NCBI RefSeq assembly: GCF_009766105.1
Contig: NZ_LMUH01000009.1
Span: 151,428 to 215,427, forward strand
DNA length: 64,000 nucleotides
Source of the DNA: Granulicella sp. S156
Lineage (GTDB): Bacteria; Acidobacteriota; Terriglobia; Terriglobales; Acidobacteriaceae
Direction: 5' to 3'
The notes under the pieces were generated by a model that was not told where the DNA came from, ran no database searches, and saw only the letters and a program-made list of their open reading frames with translations. Made by a program: the position numbers and the translations under genes. Below are positions 17,400-24,909 of this stretch, one piece after another. Positions within the stretch are counted from its first letter, which is position 1, and each line of letters starts with the position of its first letter.

Positions 17400-17703
17400 G
17401 CCAGGTTTAGTTCTCTAAATCCTCCGAGCAAGTAACAAGGGAGCTTTTGATTTTTCGGCGATGGAAACTTTATCGCCAGAGGATTGAGCAAGGCCCGCAC
17501 ATGTAGTTCGGCACAAAGCCGATGCGCGGGAGTAGCAGAGTTAGCGGCGCAGCGGAGAAGGAAACACGATCCGCTGGCAGCCGATAGGGAACCGAAGTCT
17601 CGCAGTTATGCAAATGGCCGGTGCAGAAACAAGCCCGGCTGCAAGAAGTAAGACAGAGCAGTTTTGAGATACCCATAGGTCAACCAACCTGGAGGATTTC
17701 TAC
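17400..17703 (+). promoter_or_regulatory. Structured prs leader with anti-Shine-Dalgarno segment
   Basis: This 316-base gap between tRNA-Gln and prs holds no convincing gene but much potential structure. AAATCCTCC at 17417-17425 is a perfect 9-base complement of GGAGGATTT at 17691-17699, which contains the prs ribosome binding site. The same segment can instead pair with GAGGATT at 17479-17485, closing over the hairpin GGCGAT...ATCGCC. Further stems are CCGC...GCGG (17493-17529), CGGC/GCCG, CAGCGGA/TCCGCTG (17550-17576) and GCCGG/CCGGC with TGCAG/CTGCA (17617-17643). Mutually exclusive pairing of this kind is typical of leaders that control translation. It matches no riboswitch class I can recall with confidence. 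Confidence 0.45.
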
Positions 17704-18822
17704 GTGAACGAACAAGACACGACTGCGGTTCCTTCCCCGAGTTCTAACAATGGCTCCAGCGCCACGGCCCAGGCCGAGCTGGAGCAACCGAAGCAAGCTG
17801 CCGAGTTTGTATTAACACCGGCAACCTCTGCTTCGGGAGCAAAGGCGGCGGCGGAGAAAAAACGCTCCTCGCGCCTGAGTGACGATAAGCGCTTCAAGAT
17901 CTTCTCCGGCTCGGCGAACCGGCCGTTGACGGAGGAGATCGGTAAATTCCTGGGTGTACCCGTCGGCGAGACGCGTTTGCAGCGCTTCTCCGACGGCGAA
18001 ACCCACTTTCAGCTCCTTGAAAATGTGCGCGGCGTAGACGTATTCCTCGTCCAGCCCACCTGCCACCCGGTCGACCAGAACCTCGTCGAACTGCTGATTA
18101 TGATGGACGCGCTCCGCCGCGCCTCAGCAGGGCGAATTACGGTCGTCGTTCCGTATTACGGGTATGCACGTCAGGACCGCAAAGACCGGCCTCGCGTGGC
18201 GATTACTTCGAAGCTCGTCGCAGACCTTTTGACGACGGCCGGAGCCAATCGCGCTTTGTTTGTCGACCTGCATGCAGCGCAGATTCAGGGCTTCTTCAAT
18301 ATCCCTGTCGACCATTTGTTCGCCAGCCCGGTGCTGGTCGGGTACTTTCGGGACTTGAAACTGCCGAACCTTACTGTAGTAAGCCCCGATGCGGGCGGCG
18401 TGGAACGCGCCAGATTTTTTGCAAAGAAATTAGAAGTACCGTTGGCGATCGTCGACAAGCGGCGCACCGACATCAACGTGACCGAAGTGATGAACGTGAT
18501 CGGCGAAGTACGCGGACGAACCTGCCTGATCCTCGACGACATCGTCGATACGGCAGGAACGCTGGTGAAAACCGCCGACGCATTGCTCGAACAGGGAGCG
18601 GAAAAAGTTTATGCCTGCGCCTCGCATGCCGTGCTCTCCGGGCCGGCTGTGGAGCGAATCGCGAATTCGGGGCTGGAGGAGTTGGTTGTCACCAACACGA
18701 TCCCTCTCTCCGAGGCCGCGCTAAAGGTAAGCAAGATCAAGGTGCTTTCCATCGCAGGTCTGTTGGGCCGTGCGATCGAGAGCATTCACATGGAGACGTC
18801 GGTTTCGACGCTCTTCAATTAG
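17704..18822 (+). CDS. prs: Ribose-phosphate pyrophosphokinase (PRPP synthetase)
   Basis: Prs makes PRPP from ribose 5-phosphate and ATP for nucleotide, histidine and tryptophan synthesis. The conserved core runs from about residue 62 (FKIFSGSANRPLTEEI) with the ATP/Mg region HAAQIQGFF, DAGGVERARFFAK, and the PRPP loop LILDDIVDTAGTL. The start is GTG at 17704, 8 bases after GGAGG. The 60-residue N-terminal extension is Ser/Ala/Glu-rich and is not part of the enzyme fold; a downstream start is not obvious because the strong ribosome binding site serves the GTG. Its leader may be regulated. Confidence 0.95.
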   Translation: MNEQDTTAVPSPSSNNGSSATAQAELEQPKQAAEFVLTPATSASGAKAAAEKKRSSRLSDDKRFKIFSGSANRPLTEEIGKFLGVPVGETRLQRFSDGETHFQLLENVRGVDVFLVQPTCHPVDQNLVELLIMMDALRRASAGRITVVVPYYGYARQDRKDRPRVAITSKLVADLLTTAGANRALFVDLHAAQIQGFFNIPVDHLFASPVLVGYFRDLKLPNLTVVSPDAGGVERARFFAKKLEVPLAIVDKRRTDINVTEVMNVIGEVRGRTCLILDDIVDTAGTLVKTADALLEQGAEKVYACASHAVLSGPAVERIANSGLEELVVTNTIPLSEAALKVSKIKVLSIAGLLGRAIESIHMETSVSTLFN

Positions 18823-18916
18823 TGCAGGAAACTGCAAGAAGTTTTGAACGCAACAATAACTCGCGGCGAGAGCCGCAAAGGGAGCGAGCCGGTAGAGAGA
18901 TAGAAGTGCGACAGGG

Positions 18917-18947
18917 CTGTTTCCTGTTTGCTACTTCCTGTTTCCTG
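18917..18947. repeat. Short direct-repeat tract
   Basis: Repeated CTGTTTCCTG / CTACTTCCTG / TTTCCTG units directly before the rplY ribosome binding site; a simple intergenic repeat resembling the CAACTGA tract after rplY. Confidence 0.4.
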
Positions 18948-18973
18948 CTTTTCGTGCCCGAAAGGAAAACAAC

Positions 18974-19660
18974 ATGGCAAGCAACAGCAAGATCGAAGCA
19001 GTAGTGGCAACACCCCGTACCGGGACTTTCAACAAGAACCACGCGCGCCGCGTGCGTGTCTCGGGTCTGATTCCCGCCGTTGTGTACGGCGCGGGCCAGG
19101 AGTCGGTGGCCGTCACGGTCGACCCCAAGGTCATCACCAAGATTCTGTACTCGGACTCCGGTCACAACACCATCTTCGATCTCACGATCGAAGGTAAGGG
19201 CGCGACCAAGGTCATGATCGTCGATTGGCAGAACGAGCCCATCAAGGGCAAGCTGCTGCACATCGACCTGAAGCGCATTGCGATGGACAAGGCTATGCGC
19301 GTGTCCGTACCGGTTCAGTTGGTCGGCGTTCCCGTTGGCGTCAAGGCGAGCGGTGGCATTCTGGGTCAGGTGCTGCACGAGGTTGAGGTGGAGTGCCTTC
19401 CTGGCGATATTCCTAGCCACATCGATATCGATGTGTCGAACCTGGATATCAACGGCGCGATCCACATCTCGGACCTGCCGCACACAGACAAGTTGACCTT
19501 CCTCGATGAGGAGGATGCACTCGTTGCACACGTCACCGTGGCGAAGGCTGAAGCCGAGCCGGAGCCGGTTGCTGGTCCGTCTGAGCCGGAAGTCGCCAAG
19601 AAGGGCAAGCAGGATGCACCTGCTGCTGATGCTGCGGCTGCCGATAAGGGCAAGAAGTAA
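18974..19660 (+). CDS. rplY: 50S ribosomal protein L25 (Ctc form)
   Basis: A 228-residue Ctc-type L25 that binds 5S rRNA. The N-terminal 5S-binding domain is seen as TPRTGTFNKNHARRVRVSG with LIPAVVYGAG, followed by the C-terminal TL5/Ctc domain (PVQLVGVPVGVKASGGIL, then DIDVSNLDING). The last ~40 residues are Ala/Glu/Lys-rich. AAAGGA precedes the ATG. The order prs-rplY-pth is common in bacteria. Confidence 0.94.
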   Translation: MASNSKIEAVVATPRTGTFNKNHARRVRVSGLIPAVVYGAGQESVAVTVDPKVITKILYSDSGHNTIFDLTIEGKGATKVMIVDWQNEPIKGKLLHIDLKRIAMDKAMRVSVPVQLVGVPVGVKASGGILGQVLHEVEVECLPGDIPSHIDIDVSNLDINGAIHISDLPHTDKLTFLDEEDALVAHVTVAKAEAEPEPVAGPSEPEVAKKGKQDAPAADAAAADKGKK

Positions 19661-19666
19661 TTGGAG

Positions 19667-19743
19667 GTTGTCAGTTTTCAGTGATCAGTTCTCCGTAATT
19701 GCGAGGCAACTGACAACTGAGAACTGACAGCTGAGAACTGAAA
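19667..19743. repeat. CAACTGA/AACTGAGA mini-repeat tract
   Basis: Several alternating copies of CAACTGACAACTGAGAACTG-like words and their complements between rplY and pth, able to fold back on themselves. Noncoding. Confidence 0.5.
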
Positions 19744-19755
19744 GGCATTGCGGTT

Positions 19756-20352
19756 GTGAAACTTATCGTCGGTCTTGGGAATCCTGGTCCGGAGTACGCT
19801 TTCACACCGCACAATGCCGGGTTTCTGGCAGTGGACCGCATCGCGGAGATATGTGATGCGCAGATTGCCAATCGTCGCGGACGAGCGCTGACGGTGCGGA
19901 CAAGGCTTGCAGGGCACGATGTTCTGCTGGCTAAGCCCGAGACCTTTATGAACCTGAGCGGGCTTTCGGTAGCCGCTCTGTTGAATGAGTTGGAGCTTGG
20001 CGTCCAGGACCTGATTGTCCTCTATGACGAGCTGGCAATCCCGCTAGGCACGCTTCGCATCAGGGAACGCGGCTCGGCGGGCGGGCACAACGGAGTGAAA
20101 TCGATCTCCGGAGTGCTTGGCACGGAGGAGTGGCTTCGCATCCGAATCGGGATCGGCAAACCGCCGCTCGAAACCGGGCGTGAGGTAAAAGCAGGAGGCA
20201 CTACCTATCTGTTATCGGCAATGCGCAAAACAGAGTTAGTGGTGCTGGATGAAGTGCTCGACCAGGCGGTACGCGCAGTCGAGGCTGTTCTGACGAAAGG
20301 TGTCAGTGCGGCAATGAATGAGTTCAATCGCAAGGTTGAACCCGAGAGTTAG
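19756..20352 (+). CDS. pth: Peptidyl-tRNA hydrolase
   Basis: Pth releases peptides from drop-off peptidyl-tRNAs. The 198-residue protein starts with the family hallmark KLIVGLGNPGPEYAFTPHNAG, which contains the catalytic His and the tRNA-contact Asn, and continues with KPETFMNLSG, VLYDELAIPLG (catalytic Asp) and GSAGGHNGVKSI. The start is GTG 19756, exactly at the conserved N-terminus. It sits in the translation gene block. Confidence 0.95.
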   Translation: MKLIVGLGNPGPEYAFTPHNAGFLAVDRIAEICDAQIANRRGRALTVRTRLAGHDVLLAKPETFMNLSGLSVAALLNELELGVQDLIVLYDELAIPLGTLRIRERGSAGGHNGVKSISGVLGTEEWLRIRIGIGKPPLETGREVKAGGTTYLLSAMRKTELVVLDEVLDQAVRAVEAVLTKGVSAAMNEFNRKVEPES

Positions 20353-20359
20353 AAAGACT

Positions 20360-20441
20360 AATCTTCCACACCGAACTTCGGAGTTGGGTAGGAAGCAACA
20401 ACCGAAGCGGTGCGGGGCAGAACCCCGCAGAAAGAAACACT
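20360..20441 (+). promoter_or_regulatory. rpsF leader with two hairpins
   Basis: The short leader holds CCGAA/TTCGG (20371-20381) and GCGGGG/CCCCGC with a CAGAA loop (20412-20428) shortly before the rpsF ATG. In many bacteria S6:S18 represses its own operon through a leader hairpin with a CCG bulge; this could be the equivalent, though I cannot confirm the exact motif. Confidence 0.35.
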
Positions 20442-20906
20442 ATGAATCGCACTTACGAAATCATGTTTATCGTTCGGCCTGACGTTGAAGAGGCCGAGCT
20501 CGACAAGCTCGTCGAGACCTTCTCCGGCTACGTCACCACGGGTGGCGGCGTTGTGAAGACCACCGAGAAGATGGGCCGCCGCCGTCTGGCCTACACCGTC
20601 CAGAAGTTCAACGACGGTTTCTACGTCCTGCTCGTCGTCGAAGCGCCCGCCTCGCTGATCTCCGAGATCGAGCGTCGTCTCCGCGTCTCCGAGCCGGTCA
20701 TCAAGTTCATCACCGTGCGTATGGACGAGGAAGACAAGCGCGTGGCCAAGATCAAGGCTCACCGCGACGCCCATGTGAAGCGCAGCGCGCTGCCGACATC
20801 CAGCCCTGAGGCCGCCGCACCGGTCGCCGAAGCTCCGGCTGTTGAAGCAGTCGAGCCCGAGGCTGAAGCTGTTGCCGCTTCCGAGCCGGTTGCCGCAGAA
20901 GTTTAA
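20442..20906 (+). CDS. rpsF: 30S ribosomal protein S6
   Basis: A 154-residue S6, which pairs with S18 in the small subunit. The S6 fold covers residues 1-97 (MNRTYEIMFIVRPDVEEAEL, RRLAYTVQKFNDGFYVLLVVEAP, EPVIKFITVRMDEE). An acidic Ala/Glu/Val-rich tail of about 50 residues follows, longer than in E. coli before modification. First gene of rpsF-rpsR-rplI; no ssb gene lies between rpsF and rpsR. Confidence 0.96.
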   Translation: MNRTYEIMFIVRPDVEEAELDKLVETFSGYVTTGGGVVKTTEKMGRRRLAYTVQKFNDGFYVLLVVEAPASLISEIERRLRVSEPVIKFITVRMDEEDKRVAKIKAHRDAHVKRSALPTSSPEAAAPVAEAPAVEAVEPEAEAVAASEPVAAEV

Positions 20907-21087
20907 TGCAAGCTTCGCGAGTCTCTGTTTGCAGAGCTCGCTGATAGGACCATAGCAACGCTGCCTGACGCTTCCACGGTCTTTCTAAGAAAGACCAAGT
21001 CCAGAGGCCCCCACGCGGGTCTGGAGCGCAAACAGCAGAACCGGCCGGCAGGCACTAAGCTACCGGCAATAAAAAAGGATAAGCAAC

Positions 21088-21462
21088 ATGGCTGACGAGA
21101 CAAATCAAGCAGCACCCGCAGCATCTACTCCTGCCCCGGCACAGTCTGCCGGAGCTCCCTCCTCGGGCGGCTTCCGTCCGCGTCCCGAGGGCGGTTCGCG
21201 TCCTCCTCGCACGGGTGGCCCCGGTGGCGGCCCTGGCGGACGCAAGTTCTTCCGCCGCAAGAAGGTCTGCAAGTTCACGGTGGAGAAGATCGACACGATC
21301 AGCTACCGCGACGTGCGCCTGCTACAGCAGTTCGTGTCGGATCGCGGCAAGATCATTCCGCGCCGCCTCACGGGCACCAGCGCTCCGTTCCAGCGCAAGC
21401 TGACCAAGGCCATCAAGCAGGCTCGCGCTATCGCCCTGCTGCCTTACGCCGCGCGTTTCTAG
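21088..21462 (+). CDS. rpsR: 30S ribosomal protein S18
   Basis: A 124-residue S18. The conserved part starts near residue 50 ([20 protein letters not shown]) and ends [20 protein letters not shown] and ALLPYAARF. The first ~50 residues are an Ala/Pro/Gly-rich disordered extension ([18 protein letters not shown]), unusual in length for S18. AAGGAT precedes the ATG. A 181-base spacer after rpsF contains hairpins GGTCTTTCT/AAAGACC and TCCAGA/TCTGGA. Confidence 0.95.
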   Translation: MADETNQAAPAASTPAPAQSAGAPSSGGFRPRPEGGSRPPRTGGPGGGPGGRKFFRRKKVCKFTVEKIDTISYRDVRLLQQFVSDRGKIIPRRLTGTSAPFQRKLTKAIKQARAIALLPYAARF

Positions 21463-21550
21463 TTTTGAACCTGCGCCGGCTAGGCGCGCACCTTGTCCGG
21501 GGTTAGGGTACTAACCCGCGGGCAAGCTTGAGTAAGTCTGGAGAAGTGTC

Positions 21551-22081
21551 ATGGAAGTCATCCTGAAGGAAGATGTGAACAAGCTCGGTCACCGTGGCGA
21601 TGTGGTCAAAGTCGCTGCGGGTTATGGCCGCAACTACCTGCTGCCCGGCAAGCTGGCTATTGAGGCTACCGCAGCGAACAAGGCCGTCATCGAGCAGATG
21701 AAGGCGTCGGCCATCCGCAAGTCGGCTGGCGAAAAGGCCGGAGCTGAAGAGCTCGGCGGAAAGCTCAACGAGATCGCATTGGTGTTCGAGCGCAAGACCG
21801 GCGACGGCGGTCACCTGTTTGGTTCGGTCACGTCGCAGGACATCGCGCGCGAACTCGAAGCCCAGGGCTACACGATCGATCGCCGCAAGATCCACCTGGA
21901 CGAGCCGCTGAAGACTACCGGCGAGTTCCATGTGCCGGTCAAGATTCATCGCGAAGTTACGGCGCACGTACAGGTCACCATCAAGAGCGACGCTCCTGAG
22001 GGTGCGGAAGGTGTTGTGGAAGACAATGACACCGGCTTCGTTTCGCTCTACACGGGCGAGCTCGATGACAACCGCGACTAA
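21551..22081 (+). CDS. rplI: 50S ribosomal protein L9
   Basis: A 176-residue L9 with the N-terminal rRNA-binding domain (MEVILKEDVNKLGHRGDVV, VAAGYGRNYLLP), a connecting helix and the C-terminal domain (LFGSVTSQDIARELEAQG, VKIHREVTAHVQV). The end carries an extra acidic tail of about 25 residues. GGAGAAG precedes the ATG. A strong terminator closes the operon. Confidence 0.96.
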   Translation: MEVILKEDVNKLGHRGDVVKVAAGYGRNYLLPGKLAIEATAANKAVIEQMKASAIRKSAGEKAGAEELGGKLNEIALVFERKTGDGGHLFGSVTSQDIARELEAQGYTIDRRKIHLDEPLKTTGEFHVPVKIHREVTAHVQVTIKSDAPEGAEGVVEDNDTGFVSLYTGELDDNRD

Positions 22082-22113
22082 CGATCTTCGTTAGCGACAT
22101 ACCTGGCAGATCG

Positions 22114-22149
22114 AACGGCGCCACCTTTTGGTGGCGCCGTTTTGTTTTT
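22114..22149 (+). terminator. Rho-independent terminator of the ribosomal protein operon
   Basis: A 12-bp perfect stem AACGGCGCCACC / GGTGGCGCCGTT around a short loop, followed by TTTTGTTTTT, 32 bases after the rplI stop. Confidence 0.93.
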
Positions 22150-22221
22150 GAGACACGCTTGGCTCCGCGTAGAATTGGTCGCAAGCACGCTGCTTTGTAA
22201 GATGCACCCTAGAGAGACACC

Positions 22222-23412
22222 ATGTCATCCGCCGCATCTGCGCCAGCCGTTCTAGAGGCCTCTTCTGAACGAGCCGCATCGGTGCCCTGGTATATCTGGG
22301 TGGGTGTTGTCGCGCTGACTTCGTCCAGCATCGGCGGGGCGTGGGACGTCTCCTGGCACCGCTCGATCGGCCGCGACACCTTCTGGACACCGGCCCACAT
22401 GGCGATCTACGTGGGCGGAATTCTGGTGGGCATCGTCGGCCTGTGGCTGATGCTGAGTGCGACCTTCGGCAGCAGTCAAGAAGCTCGTGAAGTGCGCGCA
22501 GTGTCCGTGCGCGTACTGGGACTGCGCGCCCCGCTCGGTGTGTTTCTCGCGGGGTGGGGCGGCATTACGATGCTGACCTCGGCGCCTTTCGACAACTGGT
22601 GGCATAGCGCTTATGGGCTCGATCTAAAGATCGCGAGCCCACCGCATATGGTGCTTTTGCTCGGCTTACGAGCGGTTTCGTTCGGGATACTGCTCCTGAT
22701 TCTTGCGGCAATGAACCGCGCAGCACTGAGCGGCGCCTCCAACTTCAGGAGCCTTCAAACCCTGTTCCTCTACCTCGGCGGGCTGGCTGTCTGCGCCCAG
22801 ATGGGCTACATACAGTTCAAGGTCGGGGATATCTTTCTTCATCGGGCTACACCCTACCTCTACATCGGCTTCGCGGTGCCTATTCTGTTGATGACGTTTT
22901 CGCAGGCATCGCGCTTGCGTTGGGCCGCGACAGTCACCGCCGCCGTGTATACGGTCTTTGTCATCGGCGAAATCCTCATCCTGCCGTTGTTTCCCGCGAC
23001 GCCGAGGGTTGGGCCGGTCTTCAACGAGGTCACGCACTTTATTCCGGGGAAGTTTCCGATTCTCATCATCGTTCCTGCGTTCGCGCTCGACTTGCTATGG
23101 CAGCGCGTGCGTGACTGGAAGTCTTGGCAGATCGCGCTTGCCTCAGGTGTTGTTTTCATCGCGGTGCTCGTAGCAGCGGAATGGCCCTTCGCTAATTTTC
23201 TGATGTCGCACGCCAGCCAGAACCGTTTCTTTGGCACAATGTACGTCGACTACAACACGAACCCCTTCGGCTGGGACCGTGGCCGACGGTTTTTCTTCCC
23301 TCAACACGGCTTGATTCTCGCCAGGGGGCTTGCTATGGCTGTTGCCTATGCGTCTGTCTCTACCTGGATCGGCCTGGGCTTCGGTCGCTGGATGCGCAGG
23401 GTACAGCGATGA
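22222..23412 (+). CDS. Polytopic membrane protein of unknown function
   Basis: A 396-residue integral membrane protein with about ten hydrophobic helices spread over its length (for example VPWYIWVGVVALTSSSIGG, IYVGGILVGIVGLWLML, FAVPILLMTFSQA). I do not recognise the family. His and Trp residues at helix ends are notable (WDVSWHRSIGRD, TPAHMAIY, SPPHMVLLL, FPQHG) and could bind a metal. The stop overlaps the start of the next gene (ATGA), a Met/His-rich exported protein, so the two products probably work together at the inner membrane. Confidence 0.7.
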   Translation: MSSAASAPAVLEASSERAASVPWYIWVGVVALTSSSIGGAWDVSWHRSIGRDTFWTPAHMAIYVGGILVGIVGLWLMLSATFGSSQEAREVRAVSVRVLGLRAPLGVFLAGWGGITMLTSAPFDNWWHSAYGLDLKIASPPHMVLLLGLRAVSFGILLLILAAMNRAALSGASNFRSLQTLFLYLGGLAVCAQMGYIQFKVGDIFLHRATPYLYIGFAVPILLMTFSQASRLRWAATVTAAVYTVFVIGEILILPLFPATPRVGPVFNEVTHFIPGKFPILIIVPAFALDLLWQRVRDWKSWQIALASGVVFIAVLVAAEWPFANFLMSHASQNRFFGTMYVDYNTNPFGWDRGRRFFFPQHGLILARGLAMAVAYASVSTWIGLGFGRWMRRVQR

Positions 23413-24899
23413 AGCGTTCCGTCTGGCTGCTGCTTCTCGCTGTGCTCGTTATCCCGGCCTACGCGCACGTGGGCAACAAGGATGTCTTCGAGCAAGTCAC
23501 CGCCGGTTCCTACAAACTCTTCATTACGATTCGCCCTCCGCGGGTCATTCCGGGCCTCGCAACGATCGAAGTGCGCAGCACCGGCTCTGCCATCGGCTCG
23601 CTCAGTATTACGCCGATACCGATGAGCGGCGAGGCCTCGAAGCACCCTCCTGCGCCGGATCTCCTGAAGCCTTCGAAAGTAGACCCCGCATTTTATACCG
23701 GCTTCCTCTGGCTCATGAACCCGGGGTCATGGAAGGTGCGCGTCGCTGTTGACGGAGCTGCGGGACCCGAGACAACCAGTGTTCCCGTACCTGCTATGCC
23801 TACGGAGATCCGCCACATGCAGCGCCCTTTGGGAACTCTGCTGGGCGTCCTTGGCATCATTTTGGTCATCGGTTTGGTGTGCATCGTGGATGCCTCTGCC
23901 GGCGAGGCACAGCTTGGCCCCGGCATAGAGCCCGAACCGGACCAGCGTAGCCGTACTGTGGTTGCAAGGGCTGTGACACTGGTCATTGTCGGCCTGCTGG
24001 CCTTCGGCTATGGCCATTGGTGGAACGTGCTGGCTGCCGAAAGCACCGCGCAAATCTATCGCGCCTCCGAACTTCGTCTGACGCTGAGAGGCAACACACT
24101 CGATCTGCTCATTGGCAACCCTGCCCCGAAAGAACCCGGAGCTTGGGTCGCACTGAACAACGCCGATCTGCTGCCGGATCATGGCCACCTGATGCACCTG
24201 TACGCGATCCGCATGCCGGAGATGGATGCGGCGTTTCATCTGCATCCGGAACCAGTGGGCAAGCAGGGACTGCGCGATACGTTGCCCTCGATGCCGCCCG
24301 GAACCTACAAGCTCTTCGCGGATGTTGTCTTTCCCGACGGTTTTGCTGAGACTGAGACCGCAACGCTCACTGTGCCCGTAGGCATGTCCACAGCGCCGTT
24401 GTCGTCTGAGGACGCCAGCGCAGCGCCTCCTGCATTGTCTGTCGGGGAATTGGGCTCCTCTTACAAACTCCCCGACGGCTACAGAATGGTGTGGGACAAG
24501 CCAGCTGACATCGAAGCTAACAAGGGGTACTCCTTCCGCTTCACGCTGCTCGATCCCGCAGAGAAGCCTGCGACGGATATGCAGCCGTATCTCGGAATGG
24601 CTGGTCACGCTGCTTTCGTAAAGGCCGACGGAAGCACCTTTGCCCACACGCATCCGGAAGGCTCAGCGGCCATGCCGGCGATGATGCTGGCGAACCCCGA
24701 TCAGAATCCGCAAGCATCCGGTATGGAAAGCACAGGTGGGATGGACTCAATGCCTGGAATGAACATGTCTCCCGAGGCTATCTCGCCAACCGTTGAATTC
24801 CCTTATGGTTTTCCGTCATCCGGCCGTTACCGCATCTTCGTCCAGATGAAACACGGGTCGACTGTAGAAACCGGCGTCTTCGATGCAGAGGCGCGTTGA
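23409..24899 (+). CDS. Exported Met/His-rich membrane-anchored protein, possibly metal-related
   Basis: A 496-residue protein with a signal peptide (MKRSVWLLLLAVLVIPAYAH), an extracytoplasmic domain, two central membrane helices (LLGVLGIILVIGLVCIVDA and VVARAVTLVIVGLLAFGYGH) and a C-terminal periplasmic half. The C-terminus is rich in Met and His: GHLMHLYAIRMPEMDAAFHL, GMAGHAAFVKADGSTFAHTH and GMESTGGMDSMPGMNMS. Such clusters are seen in proteins that handle copper, but the function here is an inference. It is translationally coupled to the upstream membrane protein. Confidence 0.65.
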   Translation: MKRSVWLLLLAVLVIPAYAHVGNKDVFEQVTAGSYKLFITIRPPRVIPGLATIEVRSTGSAIGSLSITPIPMSGEASKHPPAPDLLKPSKVDPAFYTGFLWLMNPGSWKVRVAVDGAAGPETTSVPVPAMPTEIRHMQRPLGTLLGVLGIILVIGLVCIVDASAGEAQLGPGIEPEPDQRSRTVVARAVTLVIVGLLAFGYGHWWNVLAAESTAQIYRASELRLTLRGNTLDLLIGNPAPKEPGAWVALNNADLLPDHGHLMHLYAIRMPEMDAAFHLHPEPVGKQGLRDTLPSMPPGTYKLFADVVFPDGFAETETATLTVPVGMSTAPLSSEDASAAPPALSVGELGSSYKLPDGYRMVWDKPADIEANKGYSFRFTLLDPAEKPATDMQPYLGMAGHAAFVKADGSTFAHTHPEGSAAMPAMMLANPDQNPQASGMESTGGMDSMPGMNMSPEAISPTVEFPYGFPSSGRYRIFVQMKHGSTVETGVFDAEAR

Positions 24900-24909
24900 C
24901 GACGTCGGC

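Noticed and set aside
17486-17495. GAGCAAGGCCC resembling the RNase P RNA 3' core
   Set aside because: The other conserved RNase P segments (5' GAGGAAAGTCC, ACAGAAA region) are missing, so the match is probably chance.
17470-17676. 68-codon minus-strand frame in the prs leader
   Set aside because: No ribosome binding site and Cys-rich random composition; the region is better explained as structured RNA.
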